DNA of 35,802 nucleotides from a virus. Below the pieces are notes generated by a model. The model was not told where the DNA came from. It did no database searches and saw only the letters and a program-made list of their open reading frames with translations. The stretch's first letter is position 1. Each line of letters opens with the position of its first letter. This document shows, piece after piece, positions 7,052 to 14,451 of this stretch. The position numbers and the translations under genes were made by a program. The stretch is from positions 1-35,802 of IMG/VR virus record IMGVR_UViG_3300036399_000742. One strand, 5' to 3'.

Positions 7052-8920
7052 ATGAAGCCCGCCGCGAAAGAATTTTTTAGCACGCCCATGCGCCGAGTCA
7101 TGACCATCGGCGCAATCGCTGCGGAGTCGCGCACCATCGAGCTGGCTTTTTCGAGCAACGCGGAAATCGAACGCTGGCCCGGCATGGTCGAAGTCCTCGA
7201 TCACTCAGCGGATGCCTGCGACCTCTCGCGGCTAAACGACCGCGCAAATCTTTTGTTCAACCATGACGCCGACGAAGTGCTCGGAGTCGTCGAGACCGCC
7301 CGCATCGATGCAGACGGGATGGGCCGTGCGCTGGTGCGCTTCGGCAAATCCGAATGCGCCGAGGAAGCGTGGCGTGATGTGCAGGACGGAATCCTGACAA
7401 AAGTCTCAGTCGGCTACCGCATCCGCGAAGTCAAGTTGACCGAAGAACGCGAGGGCGTGGATGTCTACACCGTCAGCCGGTGGGAACCCTACGAAATCTC
7501 CCTCGTCACCATCCCCGCCGACACTTCTGTCGGAGTGGGTCGCAGCCTTACCAACCCGCCAGAGGCGATCAGCCTCGGCACAATCACCCAATCCAATATG
7601 CAAGATACAACCAATCCCGCGCCACAAGCGCCCGCACCGGCGGCACCGGAGATCAACATCGTAGCCGAGCGCAACGCCGCCATCAAAAGCGAGCAAGACC
7701 GCACCCGCTCGATCCTCGAAGCAGGTGACAAATACGGCATGCCCGCCCTCGCCGCACAGATCGTGCGTGACGGCGGTAGCCTGGTGGACTTCCAGTCCGC
7801 AGCCCTTGCCGAAAAGGACAAGCGCAGCGCCCAGATCCGCGAAGGCGTCGCCCCCATCGGCCTCAACGAACGCGAAGCAGGCAGCTTCTCTTTCTTGAAA
7901 CTCATCCGCGCACTCGCTGCCGAGCCTACCGACAAGAAAGCCCGTCAAGATGCGGCTTTCGAGTTGGAAGCCTGCGAAACCGCTGCCGGAAAAGTCGCAC
8001 ACCGCAATGTCAAAGGCACCATGATTCCCGTGGATGTCCTCACATCTGGCTTCGGACAGCGCGGCTCGAACACCGTGTCGGCAAAATCCGGCGCTGGCTA
8101 CACTGGCACGGGCGGAAACACCGTTCAGACCAACCTCCTCGCCTCCTCATTCATCGATGTGCTCCGTAACAAAGCGACCATCATGAACCTCGGCACCGAG
8201 CTGGCTGGCCTCGTCGGCAATGTGGACATCCCAAAACAGACGACCTTCGGCAACGGCTACTGGCTCGGCGAAGATGAAGACGCGCCAAAATCCGACATCG
8301 ATTTCGGCCTCGTCACGCTGCGTCCTCGCACGGTTGCAAACTACGGTGAAATCACTCGCCGCATGCTCCAGCAATCATCGCTGTCGATCGAGGCACTGCT
8401 TCGTAATGACCTTGCGCAAGCCCTCGCCCTCACCATCGACTCCGCAGCCTTCTACGGAACTGGCCTCACAAATCAGCCAGTCGGCATCAAGTCCGCCGCA
8501 GGTGTGCTCTCCAAGAGCTTCGCAGCGGTCCAGCCTACATTCATTGAACTGGTTGACATGGAAACCATGGTGGCCACTCAAAACGCCGATGTAGACAGCA
8601 TGGCATTCGTTGCCAACCCATCGACTCGCGGCATGGCTAAAACCACGCTCAAATTCCCAACCGGCAACACAAGCGCCGGAACAATCTGGGAAGGTGGATC
8701 GATGAACGGCTACCGCACGGAAATCACAAACCAAGTTGCCTCTGGCGATGTGTTTTTCGCAAATTTCTCCGATTTCCTCATCGGGATTTTTGGCGGCCTC
8801 GAAATCACGGTCGACCCATACTCGAACAGCACCAAAGGCCGTCTGCGCATCGTCGCAATGCAAGATGTGGACTTCGCTGTCCGCCGCGCCCAGTCCTTCG
8901 TTTACGGCAAAAAGCCCTAA
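7052..8920 (+). CDS. Fused prohead protease and HK97-type major capsid protein
   Basis: The protein has 622 residues. Residues 1-170 form a phage prohead protease domain of the U35/S78 type, with a candidate His71 (LFNHDADEVLGVV) and Ser119 (ILTKVSVGY). Residues about 183-310 are a charged, partly helical delta/scaffold-like region. Residues about 330-620 are an HK97-fold capsid protein (LRPRTVANYGEITRRMLQQS, FYGTGLTNQPVGI, and a C-terminal VDPYSNSTKGRLRI). The protease presumably cuts itself and the scaffold during head maturation. An in-frame ATG at 7598 (residue 183) could give capsid protein without the protease. Separate protease and capsid genes are more usual. A terminator follows. Confidence 0.92.
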   Translation: MKPAAKEFFSTPMRRVMTIGAIAAESRTIELAFSSNAEIERWPGMVEVLDHSADACDLSRLNDRANLLFNHDADEVLGVVETARIDADGMGRALVRFGKSECAEEAWRDVQDGILTKVSVGYRIREVKLTEEREGVDVYTVSRWEPYEISLVTIPADTSVGVGRSLTNPPEAISLGTITQSNMQDTTNPAPQAPAPAAPEINIVAERNAAIKSEQDRTRSILEAGDKYGMPALAAQIVRDGGSLVDFQSAALAEKDKRSAQIREGVAPIGLNEREAGSFSFLKLIRALAAEPTDKKARQDAAFELEACETAAGKVAHRNVKGTMIPVDVLTSGFGQRGSNTVSAKSGAGYTGTGGNTVQTNLLASSFIDVLRNKATIMNLGTELAGLVGNVDIPKQTTFGNGYWLGEDEDAPKSDIDFGLVTLRPRTVANYGEITRRMLQQSSLSIEALLRNDLAQALALTIDSAAFYGTGLTNQPVGIKSAAGVLSKSFAAVQPTFIELVDMETMVATQNADVDSMAFVANPSTRGMAKTTLKFPTGNTSAGTIWEGGSMNGYRTEITNQVASGDVFFANFSDFLIGIFGGLEITVDPYSNSTKGRLRIVAMQDVDFAVRRAQSFVYGKKP

Positions 8921-8941
8921 GCGATAGCTGACAACTCAACC

Positions 8942-8975
8942 GCCTCCTCCGTGTGCATTCGCGGAGGAGGCTTTT
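8942..8975 (+). terminator. Intrinsic terminator after the capsid gene
   Basis: GCCTCCTCCG (8942-8951) pairs perfectly with CGGAGGAGGC (8962-8971), with a 10-base loop and TTTT directly after. It lies 21 bases past the capsid stop. Partial read-through would give far more capsid than downstream proteins, a common phage arrangement. Confidence 0.9.
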
Positions 8976-8992
8976 GTTAGGAACCGCAGATT

Positions 8993-9157
8993 ATGGAACC
9001 TCAAAAAATCACCCTTCTTCAAAGCCTCATGATTGCCGGCGAATCCTGCCCGGTCGGCAGTGATGTCGAAGTCTCGCCATCCTTCGCCCGTGAACTCATC
9101 GCCCTTGGCCTCGCCAAGCCATTCGTCGAAACAGCCGAGCCTAAGAAGAAAAAATGA
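8993..9157 (+). CDS. Small protein following the capsid gene, function unknown
   Basis: The protein has 54 residues and starts at ATG 8993, 18 bases past the terminator T-run. The sequence (TLLQSLMIAGESCPVGSDVE, ARELIALGLAKPF, then a Lys-rich end) fits a widespread class of roughly 50-residue phage proteins found just after capsid genes, in which a short beta-rich segment (G..v..G) is followed by a helix ending in 'ALGLAK'. Its biochemical role is not known to me. It overlaps the next gene by ATGA, so translation is probably coupled. Confidence 0.65.
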   Translation: MEPQKITLLQSLMIAGESCPVGSDVEVSPSFARELIALGLAKPFVETAEPKKKK

Positions 9158-9420
9158 GCCTCGACGAAAAGGACGGACGCCCTGCGATCAAAATGAGCAT
9201 GGCCGAAATCATCGCCGCAGTCGCCCTCATCGCCACGGTCTTCTCATCGCTCAACGGATGGATCGTCCTCCCGGAGCAAATGCGCCAGGTCAGAAATGAA
9301 AATGAAAAACAAGACATCCGCCTACAAGCCATCGAACGCCTCGCCAGCGAGCGCAGCGAAACACTCGCTCGCATCGATGAAAGAACCAAGCGCATCGAAG
9401 AAAGCCTCAAAGCCAAATGA
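9154..9420 (+). CDS. Membrane-anchored coiled-coil protein, candidate inner-membrane spanin (or holin)
   Basis: The protein has 88 residues. There is one hydrophobic segment (residues about 17-40, EIIAAVALIATVFSSLNGWI) and then a charged amphipathic helix (LPEQMRQVRNENEKQDIRLQ onward) likely to form a coiled coil. A single N-terminal anchor plus a periplasmic coiled coil is the layout of Rz-type i-spanins. The following gene encodes a tiny lipoprotein, as o-spanins are, and an endolysin lies 365 bases further on. It overlaps both neighbours by ATGA. A single-span holin is an alternative. The assignment is by architecture and context only. Confidence 0.5.
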   Translation: MSLDEKDGRPAIKMSMAEIIAAVALIATVFSSLNGWIVLPEQMRQVRNENEKQDIRLQAIERLASERSETLARIDERTKRIEESLKAK

Positions 9421-9596
9421 AGCGACTGCTGGCACTCCTGCCGCTCCTGCTCCTACCCGCCTGCGTAAGCGTCCCGCTGCCACCAAGCGGCGACAAGATC
9501 GGAAGCCTCGGACGAGTGGAGGTCGGCATCCGCTATTTCCCACCAGTCACAATCGACTGGTTCAACCCGCAAATCCCCAGCCTCAAAGACAAATGA
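9417..9596 (+). CDS. Small proline-rich lipoprotein, candidate outer-membrane spanin
   Basis: The protein has 59 residues. The N-terminus MKRLLALLPLLLLPAC is a lipoprotein signal with Cys16 as the likely acylated residue. The mature part is only 43 residues with several prolines (VSVPLPPSGDK, FPPVTIDWFNPQIP), which resembles Rz1-type o-spanins. It follows a single-anchor coiled-coil protein, as in Rz/Rz1 pairs, though the two genes are tandem with a 4-base overlap and not nested. It was missed by simple length cut-offs. If correct, the host has an outer membrane. The evidence is architecture and neighbourhood, not similarity. Confidence 0.55.
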   Translation: MKRLLALLPLLLLPACVSVPLPPSGDKIGSLGRVEVGIRYFPPVTIDWFNPQIPSLKDK

Positions 9597-9769
9597 AAGC
9601 ACTCGACTACATCCTCGCCCGCCTCGCCGAAGCCTCAACATGGCGCGGCCTCGTATTCGTCACCTCCGCAGCCGGAATCGTTCTTGATCCCGACAAAGCC
9701 AACGCCATCGCCGCTGCCGGAATGGCCGTGGTGGGAGCCATAAACATCTTCCGCAAAGAAAAGAAATGA
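9593..9769 (+). CDS. Small membrane protein, candidate holin
   Basis: The protein has 58 residues and starts at ATG 9593 with an ATGA overlap. There are one or two hydrophobic stretches (WRGLVFVTSAAGIVL and IAAAGMAVVGAINIF), and it ends in a basic, charged tail (RKEKK). The pattern 'D..KA.AI.AAG.AVVGAI.IFRKEKK' resembles small phage holin-like proteins encoded next to endolysins. The endolysin gene begins 15 bases downstream. A holin would form the membrane holes that release or activate the lysin. The upstream 88-residue protein is the other holin candidate. Confidence 0.55.
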   Translation: MKALDYILARLAEASTWRGLVFVTSAAGIVLDPDKANAIAAAGMAVVGAINIFRKEKK

Positions 9770-9784
9770 TCCCTTACGAATAAA

Positions 9785-10294
9785 ATGCTTCACCGACTCC
9801 TCGCCATTGCCCAAGCCGAGATCGGCATCCGCGAAGAGGGCGGCAACAATCGCGGCCAGCGAATCCGCGACTACCAACGCGCCACCGACCTACCACCCGG
9901 CCCGTGGCCTTGGTGCGCCGCTTTTGTCTCCTTTTGCGTGCAGCAATGGCTCATCGAAAACGATGTCCCCGAGTGGTTGCGCCTCACACGCTCGCCCGCC
10001 CAATGGCAACCGCGCACCGCGCTGGCGTATGGATTCGTGACATGGGCAAAGGCCCGCACCCGCACGACCAGCATCTACACCGACCACGACGCCGCCCAGC
10101 CGGGCGACATCGTGACTTTTGATTTTTCCCATGTCGGCATCGTGCTCGAGGACGATGGAAAGAACCTCGTCACGGTCGAAGGGAACACCAACTTTTCTGG
10201 AACACGCGACTCCGAGAACGGCGATGGAGTCTGGCGCAAAATCCGGCCAAAATCCCTCGCTCGAAACTTCATCCGCATCCATCCCGCAAGATGA
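9785..10294 (+). CDS. CHAP/NlpC-P60-type endolysin
   Basis: The protein has 169 residues. The catalytic pattern is clear: PWPWCAAFVSFCVQQW with Cys44, then PGDIVTFDFSHVGIVLED with His116, then VTVEGNTN with Glu132/Asn134 as the polar third residue. This is the amidase/endopeptidase fold that cuts peptide cross-links or the amide bond in peptidoglycan at lysis. There is no signal peptide, so release should depend on a holin, for which the preceding gene is a candidate. It overlaps the next gene by ATGA. Placement between capsid and head-tail connector genes is unusual for a lysis gene. Confidence 0.85.
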   Translation: MLHRLLAIAQAEIGIREEGGNNRGQRIRDYQRATDLPPGPWPWCAAFVSFCVQQWLIENDVPEWLRLTRSPAQWQPRTALAYGFVTWAKARTRTTSIYTDHDAAQPGDIVTFDFSHVGIVLEDDGKNLVTVEGNTNFSGTRDSENGDGVWRKIRPKSLARNFIRIHPAR

Positions 10295-10584
10295 CCTACG
10301 GCAACCTTGATGTCTTTTTCTCCGGTCTCGACCACACCGAGATTCTGTTTGCTTTGCCCACCGGAACCCGGATCGTGCGAGGCTATTTCGACAACGCCTT
10401 TTTCGACAGCGCCGTGGGCGAGGTAGTCCTTGACAGCACGCAGCCCCGTTTCCAGTGCAAAGAGTCGGATGTCACCGGCATCCCCCACGAAACCGCCTGC
10501 AAGGTGGAAGGCAAAAATTACACCGTGATGGAAATCCAGCCAGACGGCACCGGCCTCGCCACCGTCACGCTCGCGCATGAGTGA
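10291..10584 (+). CDS. Head-tail attachment protein, gpFII-like
   Basis: The protein has 97 residues. The sequence is beta-rich (LDVFFSGLDHTEILFALP, VEGKNYTVMEIQPDGTGLAT) and ends in 'ATVTLAHE', the shape and size of lambda gpFII-like attachment proteins, which bind the finished connector so the tail can join. The central 'F.C...DV...P' segment also fits. It overlaps the preceding endolysin gene and the following gpZ-like gene by a few bases. The head-tail joining role is a family-level inference from size, strand pattern and position. Confidence 0.6.
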   Translation: MTYGNLDVFFSGLDHTEILFALPTGTRIVRGYFDNAFFDSAVGEVVLDSTQPRFQCKESDVTGIPHETACKVEGKNYTVMEIQPDGTGLATVTLAHE

Positions 10585-11092
10585 CATGATTTTCATCAAC
10601 GCCAAGGGACTCGACCGCATCGGGCGCGACCTTGGAGCCACGCAAAAGCAGATCGAGCCAGCCATGCGCAGCGCCGTGTCTCGCGTTACACGCTGGGCAG
10701 GCAACGAAGCCGCCCGCCGCATCAGCAAGGCGACCAAAGTGACAGGCAAAGTCATCAAAGGCCGCATGCGCGTCGAAGTGATGGGCAAAGATGGCGTCCT
10801 CGGTCGCGTGTGGGCAGGTCTGCGCAACATCCCGCTCAAAGCCATGAAGCCACGCCAGACCAAGAGCGGAGTCACAGCAGGCCCCGCCAAGCGCCCCGGT
10901 GCATTCATATCCAAAAAAATGGGTGGGCATGTCTTTGAGCGTGTCGGGAAGGAACGCCTGCCCATTAAAAAATCCGAAGGTGTGAACGTCCTCGACCCTG
11001 GCATGGATGCGATGCGCAGTCTCGAAAACGAAATCGGCGAACGCCTGCAAAGCGAATTTGAATCCCAACTAAAATGGCAAATGTCCAAATAG
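10577..11092 (+). CDS. Minor tail protein gpZ-like
   Basis: The protein has 171 residues and is basic, with an N-terminal helix (GLDRIGRDLGATQKQIEPAM). It continues with AVSRVTRWAGNEAARRISKA, then VTGKVIKGRMRV, and WAGLRNIPLKAM. This follows the lambda gpZ/tail-completion pattern, in which a helical arm precedes a beta domain containing 'G..I...A..' loops. Such proteins act at the tail end facing the head. The gene lies between the attachment and tail-terminator-like genes, which supports the call. Confidence 0.7.
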   Translation: MSDMIFINAKGLDRIGRDLGATQKQIEPAMRSAVSRVTRWAGNEAARRISKATKVTGKVIKGRMRVEVMGKDGVLGRVWAGLRNIPLKAMKPRQTKSGVTAGPAKRPGAFISKKMGGHVFERVGKERLPIKKSEGVNVLDPGMDAMRSLENEIGERLQSEFESQLKWQMSK

Positions 11093-11616
11093 ACCTCGCC
11101 GTTCTCCACACGAAGATTGCCGAGAAGATCAACGCCAAGTTTGGCAGCACGGTCAAAACCATCGCCGCATACTCGCGCTTCAACGACAAGATCGAGGTGC
11201 CCGCCATCACTTTCGAGTTGGACACAATCGAGCCAAACGCCACCGCAGACATCGGAACGCAGCAACTCCAGGTGGACATCCGCTTTTCCGCATCCCTCAT
11301 CTACTCATACAAACAAGGCAACAAATTCGCCGTGCGCCTCATGTCGGCAAACTTCGCGGCCTTCCTGCAAGGTCAACGGTTCGGAATGCCCGTCACGCCC
11401 GCCCGTTTCATCGCCGCAACCCCGCAAGAGTTCGACGCCGAGAATCCCGAATACGAAACATGGCGCGTCGAATGGGAACACACCTGCCTCCTCGGAGAAA
11501 CCGCATGGCCCGAAGGGGGGGGGCTACCAACCGACATCCGCGCCTCATGGGCGCCCAAGATCGGCATCCCCCACGAGCCGGACTATGTGCCGATTCAAGA
11601 CATCCTCGCCACATGA
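11074..11616 (+). CDS. Tail terminator/completion protein, gp37-like
   Basis: The protein has 180 residues and overlaps the gpZ-like gene by 19 bases. Features are VPAITFELDTIEPN, QVDIRFSASLIYSY and a C-terminal TWRVEWEHTCLLGETAW, the 'W.H..LG..W' ending shared by Mu-type gp37 and related tail-completion proteins. A run of nine G (11515-11523) encodes three glycines in frame, a spot prone to length errors. The next gene starts within its stop (ATGA). It probably caps the tube or joins head and tail. The family is placed by pattern only. Confidence 0.6.
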   Translation: MANVQIDLAVLHTKIAEKINAKFGSTVKTIAAYSRFNDKIEVPAITFELDTIEPNATADIGTQQLQVDIRFSASLIYSYKQGNKFAVRLMSANFAAFLQGQRFGMPVTPARFIAATPQEFDAENPEYETWRVEWEHTCLLGETAWPEGGGLPTDIRASWAPKIGIPHEPDYVPIQDILAT

Positions 11617-12386
11617 GCAACGCCCGCCTCGGAGAGCTTGAGCGCCGTCTGTCGAACACCATCCGACCCGGCACCGTGCTTGAAGCGGACTACGCCAAGG
11701 CCCGCCTGCGTGTCACGATGGGAGACAACACCTCCGCATGGCTCCCGTGGCTCACCAGCCGCGCCGGGGAAGACCGCACATGGCACGCCCCCGAAGTCGG
11801 TGAGCAAGTCATCGTCATGGCCCCCGGCGGCGAACTCTCCGCTGGCTATGTCATGCCAGGAGGAGTCTACAAAAACGACTATCCTGCCAACGCCGATAAA
11901 GCCGAGATCAGCCGCACCACCTACAAAGACGGGGCCATCATCGAATACGACAGAGAAGCGCACTCACATTTGATCCAACTCCCTGAAGGATCGGCGAAGG
12001 TCAAAGTTGGAGACGACGCACAGACCGAGATCACGCCCGAAAAGATTACCGCAAAAGTCGGAGACGATGCCAAAACGGAAATCACCGCTTCAAGAATCCT
12101 CGCGCAAATCGGCAGCGATGCAAAAAGCGAGATCACTGCGAGCAAGATCACCCACACCCTCGGCAGCAGCAGCAAAATCGAAGTCACCAGTGGCAGCGTA
12201 AAAATCACGGTCGGCGGAACCACCCTCGAAATCGCCAGTGGCGGCATCACGATCACAGGCAATGTCACGCAAACCGGAAACTACGACCAGACAGGCTTGA
12301 TGAAATCCAACGGCATCACTCTCTCGACCCACACGCACGGCGGCGTCATGTCAGGACCAGCAATCACAGCTGTCCCGAACCCTTAG
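11613..12386 (+). CDS. Baseplate spike protein, P2 gpV-like
   Basis: The protein has 257 residues. An OB-fold N-terminal domain (residues about 1-100; GTVLEADYAKARLRV, EVGEQVIVMAPGGELSAGYV) is typical of baseplate assembly protein V. Residues about 125-220 are beta-helical units with the pattern VGDDAKTEITASRI, repeated four times. The tip contains THTHGGVMSGPA, with the HxH pair that holds an iron ion at the apex of P2-type spikes. The spike punctures the outer membrane, agreeing with a Gram-negative-type host. It starts with an ATGA overlap. Confidence 0.92.
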   Translation: MSNARLGELERRLSNTIRPGTVLEADYAKARLRVTMGDNTSAWLPWLTSRAGEDRTWHAPEVGEQVIVMAPGGELSAGYVMPGGVYKNDYPANADKAEISRTTYKDGAIIEYDREAHSHLIQLPEGSAKVKVGDDAQTEITPEKITAKVGDDAKTEITASRILAQIGSDAKSEITASKITHTLGSSSKIEVTSGSVKITVGGTTLEIASGGITITGNVTQTGNYDQTGLMKSNGITLSTHTHGGVMSGPAITAVPNP

Positions 12387-12388
12387 AA

Positions 12389-12409
12389 GGAAGTCCCCGC
12401 AGAAGACAC
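12389..12409 (+). promoter_or_regulatory. Dispersed 21-bp motif, copy 4
   Basis: GGAAGTCCCCGCAGAAGACA plus C, starting 2 bases after the gpV stop and ending 29 bases before the gpW start. It matches copy 1 in the T at position 6 and differs from the others at positions 5-6. It occupies the only sizeable gap between the spike and the remaining baseplate genes. Role unknown. Confidence 0.6.
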
Positions 12410-12438
12410 CCCTCAACGCCGCCATAAAATCTCGCCCC

Positions 12439-12774
12439 ATGCGAGGCATGAGCAGCGAGACCGGCAAGGCGCTTTCCGGGCTGGACCATTTGAAGCAGTC
12501 GATCAGGGACATTCTCACGACCCCTCTCGGCTCTCGCGTCATGCTCCGAGACTACGGCTCACGCCTGTTTGACCTCGTGGACGCGCCGATGAATCGCGGC
12601 ACCATCGTCGAAATCTATGTCGCCACCATCGAGGCGATCCGCAAATGGGAGCCTCGCGTTGAGATCACTCGCGTCATCGCCCAGGCCATCGAACCCGGCA
12701 AGATCACCATCGCTCTCGAAGGCGTCTATTTACCCACCGGAACCGCGCTCACACTGGACGGCATGGTCGTATGA
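12439..12774 (+). CDS. Baseplate wedge protein, P2 gpW / T4 gp25-like
   Basis: The protein has 111 residues. LDHLKQSIRDILTTPLGSRV and the following RDYGSRLFDLVDAP are the strongly conserved core of the gp25-like family, which links sheath and baseplate in contractile tails. The start could be ATG 12439 or ATG 12448 (SSETGKALSG); both are close behind the 21-bp motif. It overlaps the gpJ gene by 4 bases. Confidence 0.93.
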   Translation: MRGMSSETGKALSGLDHLKQSIRDILTTPLGSRVMLRDYGSRLFDLVDAPMNRGTIVEIYVATIEAIRKWEPRVEITRVIAQAIEPGKITIALEGVYLPTGTALTLDGMVV

Positions 12775-13670
12775 GTTACACGCCAATCGATCTTAGCAGC
12801 CTCCCCGCGCCGACGATTGTCGAAAGTCTCGACTACGCCGCCATCCTGCAAGAAATGGTGGACGACCTCAAAGCCCGCGATCCCGCTTTTACCGCCATCG
12901 TGGAGTCAGACCCCGCCTTTAAGATTCTGGAAGTCTGCGCCTACCGCGAAATGCTAATCAGGCAACGAGTCAACGATGCCGCCCGTGGTGTCATGCTGGC
13001 TTATGCAACCGGCGCTGACCTCGATCAACTGGGCGCGATCTTCGGAACGACTCGCAAAGTCCTCGTTCCCGCAGCCCCGACAGCGATCCCGCCGCGCTTG
13101 GCCGTCATGGAAACTGACACCGATTTCCGCTATCGCGTCACACTCGCCCTTGAGGGCTTGAGCACCGCAGGCCCCGAAGGAAGCTACCTCTACCACGCGC
13201 TCAAAGTCGCAGGCGTGAAACACGCCACCATCGTCGGCCCTCCTACCGTCTCCCCCGGCAATGTCCTCGTTACCGTCCTCGGACTCACAGGCAACGGCGC
13301 ACCCTCGGCAACCGTTATCAGCAATGTCACGCAAGCCCTCAACGCCGAATCCGTCCGCCCGCTCACGGATGCCGTGACCGTGCAAGGCGCATCGATCCAA
13401 AACTACACGCTCACAGCGACGATCTTCACCTTCCCCGGCCCCGACTCCTCCGTGGTGATGGCCGAAGCCCAAGCCAGCGCACAAGCTTTCGCCACGCAAA
13501 ACCACAAAGTTGGCAACGACATCAACCTTTCCGCCATCTTCGCCGCTCTCCATGTGGACGGCGTGCAAAAAGTCACGCTCGCCGCACCCACGGCCAACAT
13601 CGTCTGCGACCACACGCAAGCCCCCTTCTGCACCGCGATCAATCTGACATACGGAGGTCTGAGCCAGTAA
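12771..13670 (+). CDS. Baseplate assembly protein J
   Basis: The protein has 299 residues, the usual length for P2 gpJ. Landmarks are AILQEMVDDLKARDPAFTAI near the start, YREMLIRQRVNDAARGVMLA with YATGADLDQLGAIFG (residues about 62-90), and RYRVTLALEGLSTAGPEGSY. It forms the baseplate wedge with W and I. The gene ends 1 base before the gpI start, and W-J-I-H follow the P2 order. Confidence 0.95.
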   Translation: MSYTPIDLSSLPAPTIVESLDYAAILQEMVDDLKARDPAFTAIVESDPAFKILEVCAYREMLIRQRVNDAARGVMLAYATGADLDQLGAIFGTTRKVLVPAAPTAIPPRLAVMETDTDFRYRVTLALEGLSTAGPEGSYLYHALKVAGVKHATIVGPPTVSPGNVLVTVLGLTGNGAPSATVISNVTQALNAESVRPLTDAVTVQGASIQNYTLTATIFTFPGPDSSVVMAEAQASAQAFATQNHKVGNDINLSAIFAALHVDGVQKVTLAAPTANIVCDHTQAPFCTAINLTYGGLSQ

Positions 13671-13671
13671 A

Positions 13672-14442
13672 ATGAGCCGCTCGATTTACCAATATCTGTC
13701 AGACCAAGACGGCCTTTTCTGGTATTACGGCCAAGCGCCAGACGCCGCAACAGTCACGGATTTAATCTGGAACATCCTCCGGCAGGAATACAACTCCTCT
13801 GGCCAGCTTGTTGAAACCCGCATCGCTCTCAACACCTCGTGGGAGCAACGCACCAACGCTGATTACCAAATCCCGTCCACGGAAACGGAGGAAATCGCCC
13901 CCGACCTCTCGCTGCGCGACCTCTTGCCCTCCAATGCAACAGCGCCAGAACGATCCCTTTCTCTTGCCACCGCCCGCCTTGGCTCAATCGACACCCCCAT
14001 TCGATCACTCTGGAATCCCGATACCTGCCCGGAGGCGCTTCTGCCATGGTTAGCCTGGGCGACATCCGTCGATGAGTGGGATGCCAACTGGACGACCGCA
14101 ACAAAGCGGAATGTCATCAAGAACTCTGCCGAGATTCACCGCAAAAAAGGCACCGTCGCCGCTGTGAAAACACTCCTCGACTCATTCGGCATCGCGCTGC
14201 AACTCAGCGAGTGGTGGCAGACTGCGCCAAAAGGCACTCCCCACACTTTCGCAATCGCCCTCGGCTGGCTCCAAACCCCTGCCTCCGTGCAGGACTCGAT
14301 CAGCAAAGGCGTCTCTGCCGTCAAGCCCGTCCGCAGTTCGTTCACCCTCTCGGCCCTCGAATCCTTCGTCGGCAGCGTGAACATCGTCGGCATCTGCCGC
14401 CCCGCCACATTTAACCGGATCGACTGCGCAGCCACTTACTAA
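13672..14442 (+). CDS. Tail protein I (baseplate wedge), P2 gpI-like
   Basis: The protein has 256 residues. The central block CPEALLPWLAWATSVDEWDA, then KRNVIKNSAEIHRKKGTVAA and VKTLLDSFG is the signature of P2 gpI. The first 60 residues (YLSDQDGLFWYYGQ...) are an extra N-terminal segment compared with P2, and the 'ATAPERSLSLATARL' stretch marks the usual family start. Its partner J lies directly upstream and the fibre gene H directly downstream. Confidence 0.92.
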   Translation: MSRSIYQYLSDQDGLFWYYGQAPDAATVTDLIWNILRQEYNSSGQLVETRIALNTSWEQRTNADYQIPSTETEEIAPDLSLRDLLPSNATAPERSLSLATARLGSIDTPIRSLWNPDTCPEALLPWLAWATSVDEWDANWTTATKRNVIKNSAEIHRKKGTVAAVKTLLDSFGIALQLSEWWQTAPKGTPHTFAIALGWLQTPASVQDSISKGVSAVKPVRSSFTLSALESFVGSVNIVGICRPATFNRIDCAATY

Positions 14443-14451
14443 CCAAATCTC

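Noticed and set aside
10075-11265. 396-codon minus-strand frame opposite endolysin, connector and gpZ-like genes
   Set aside because: Covers four well-supported + strand genes and shows no domain pattern.
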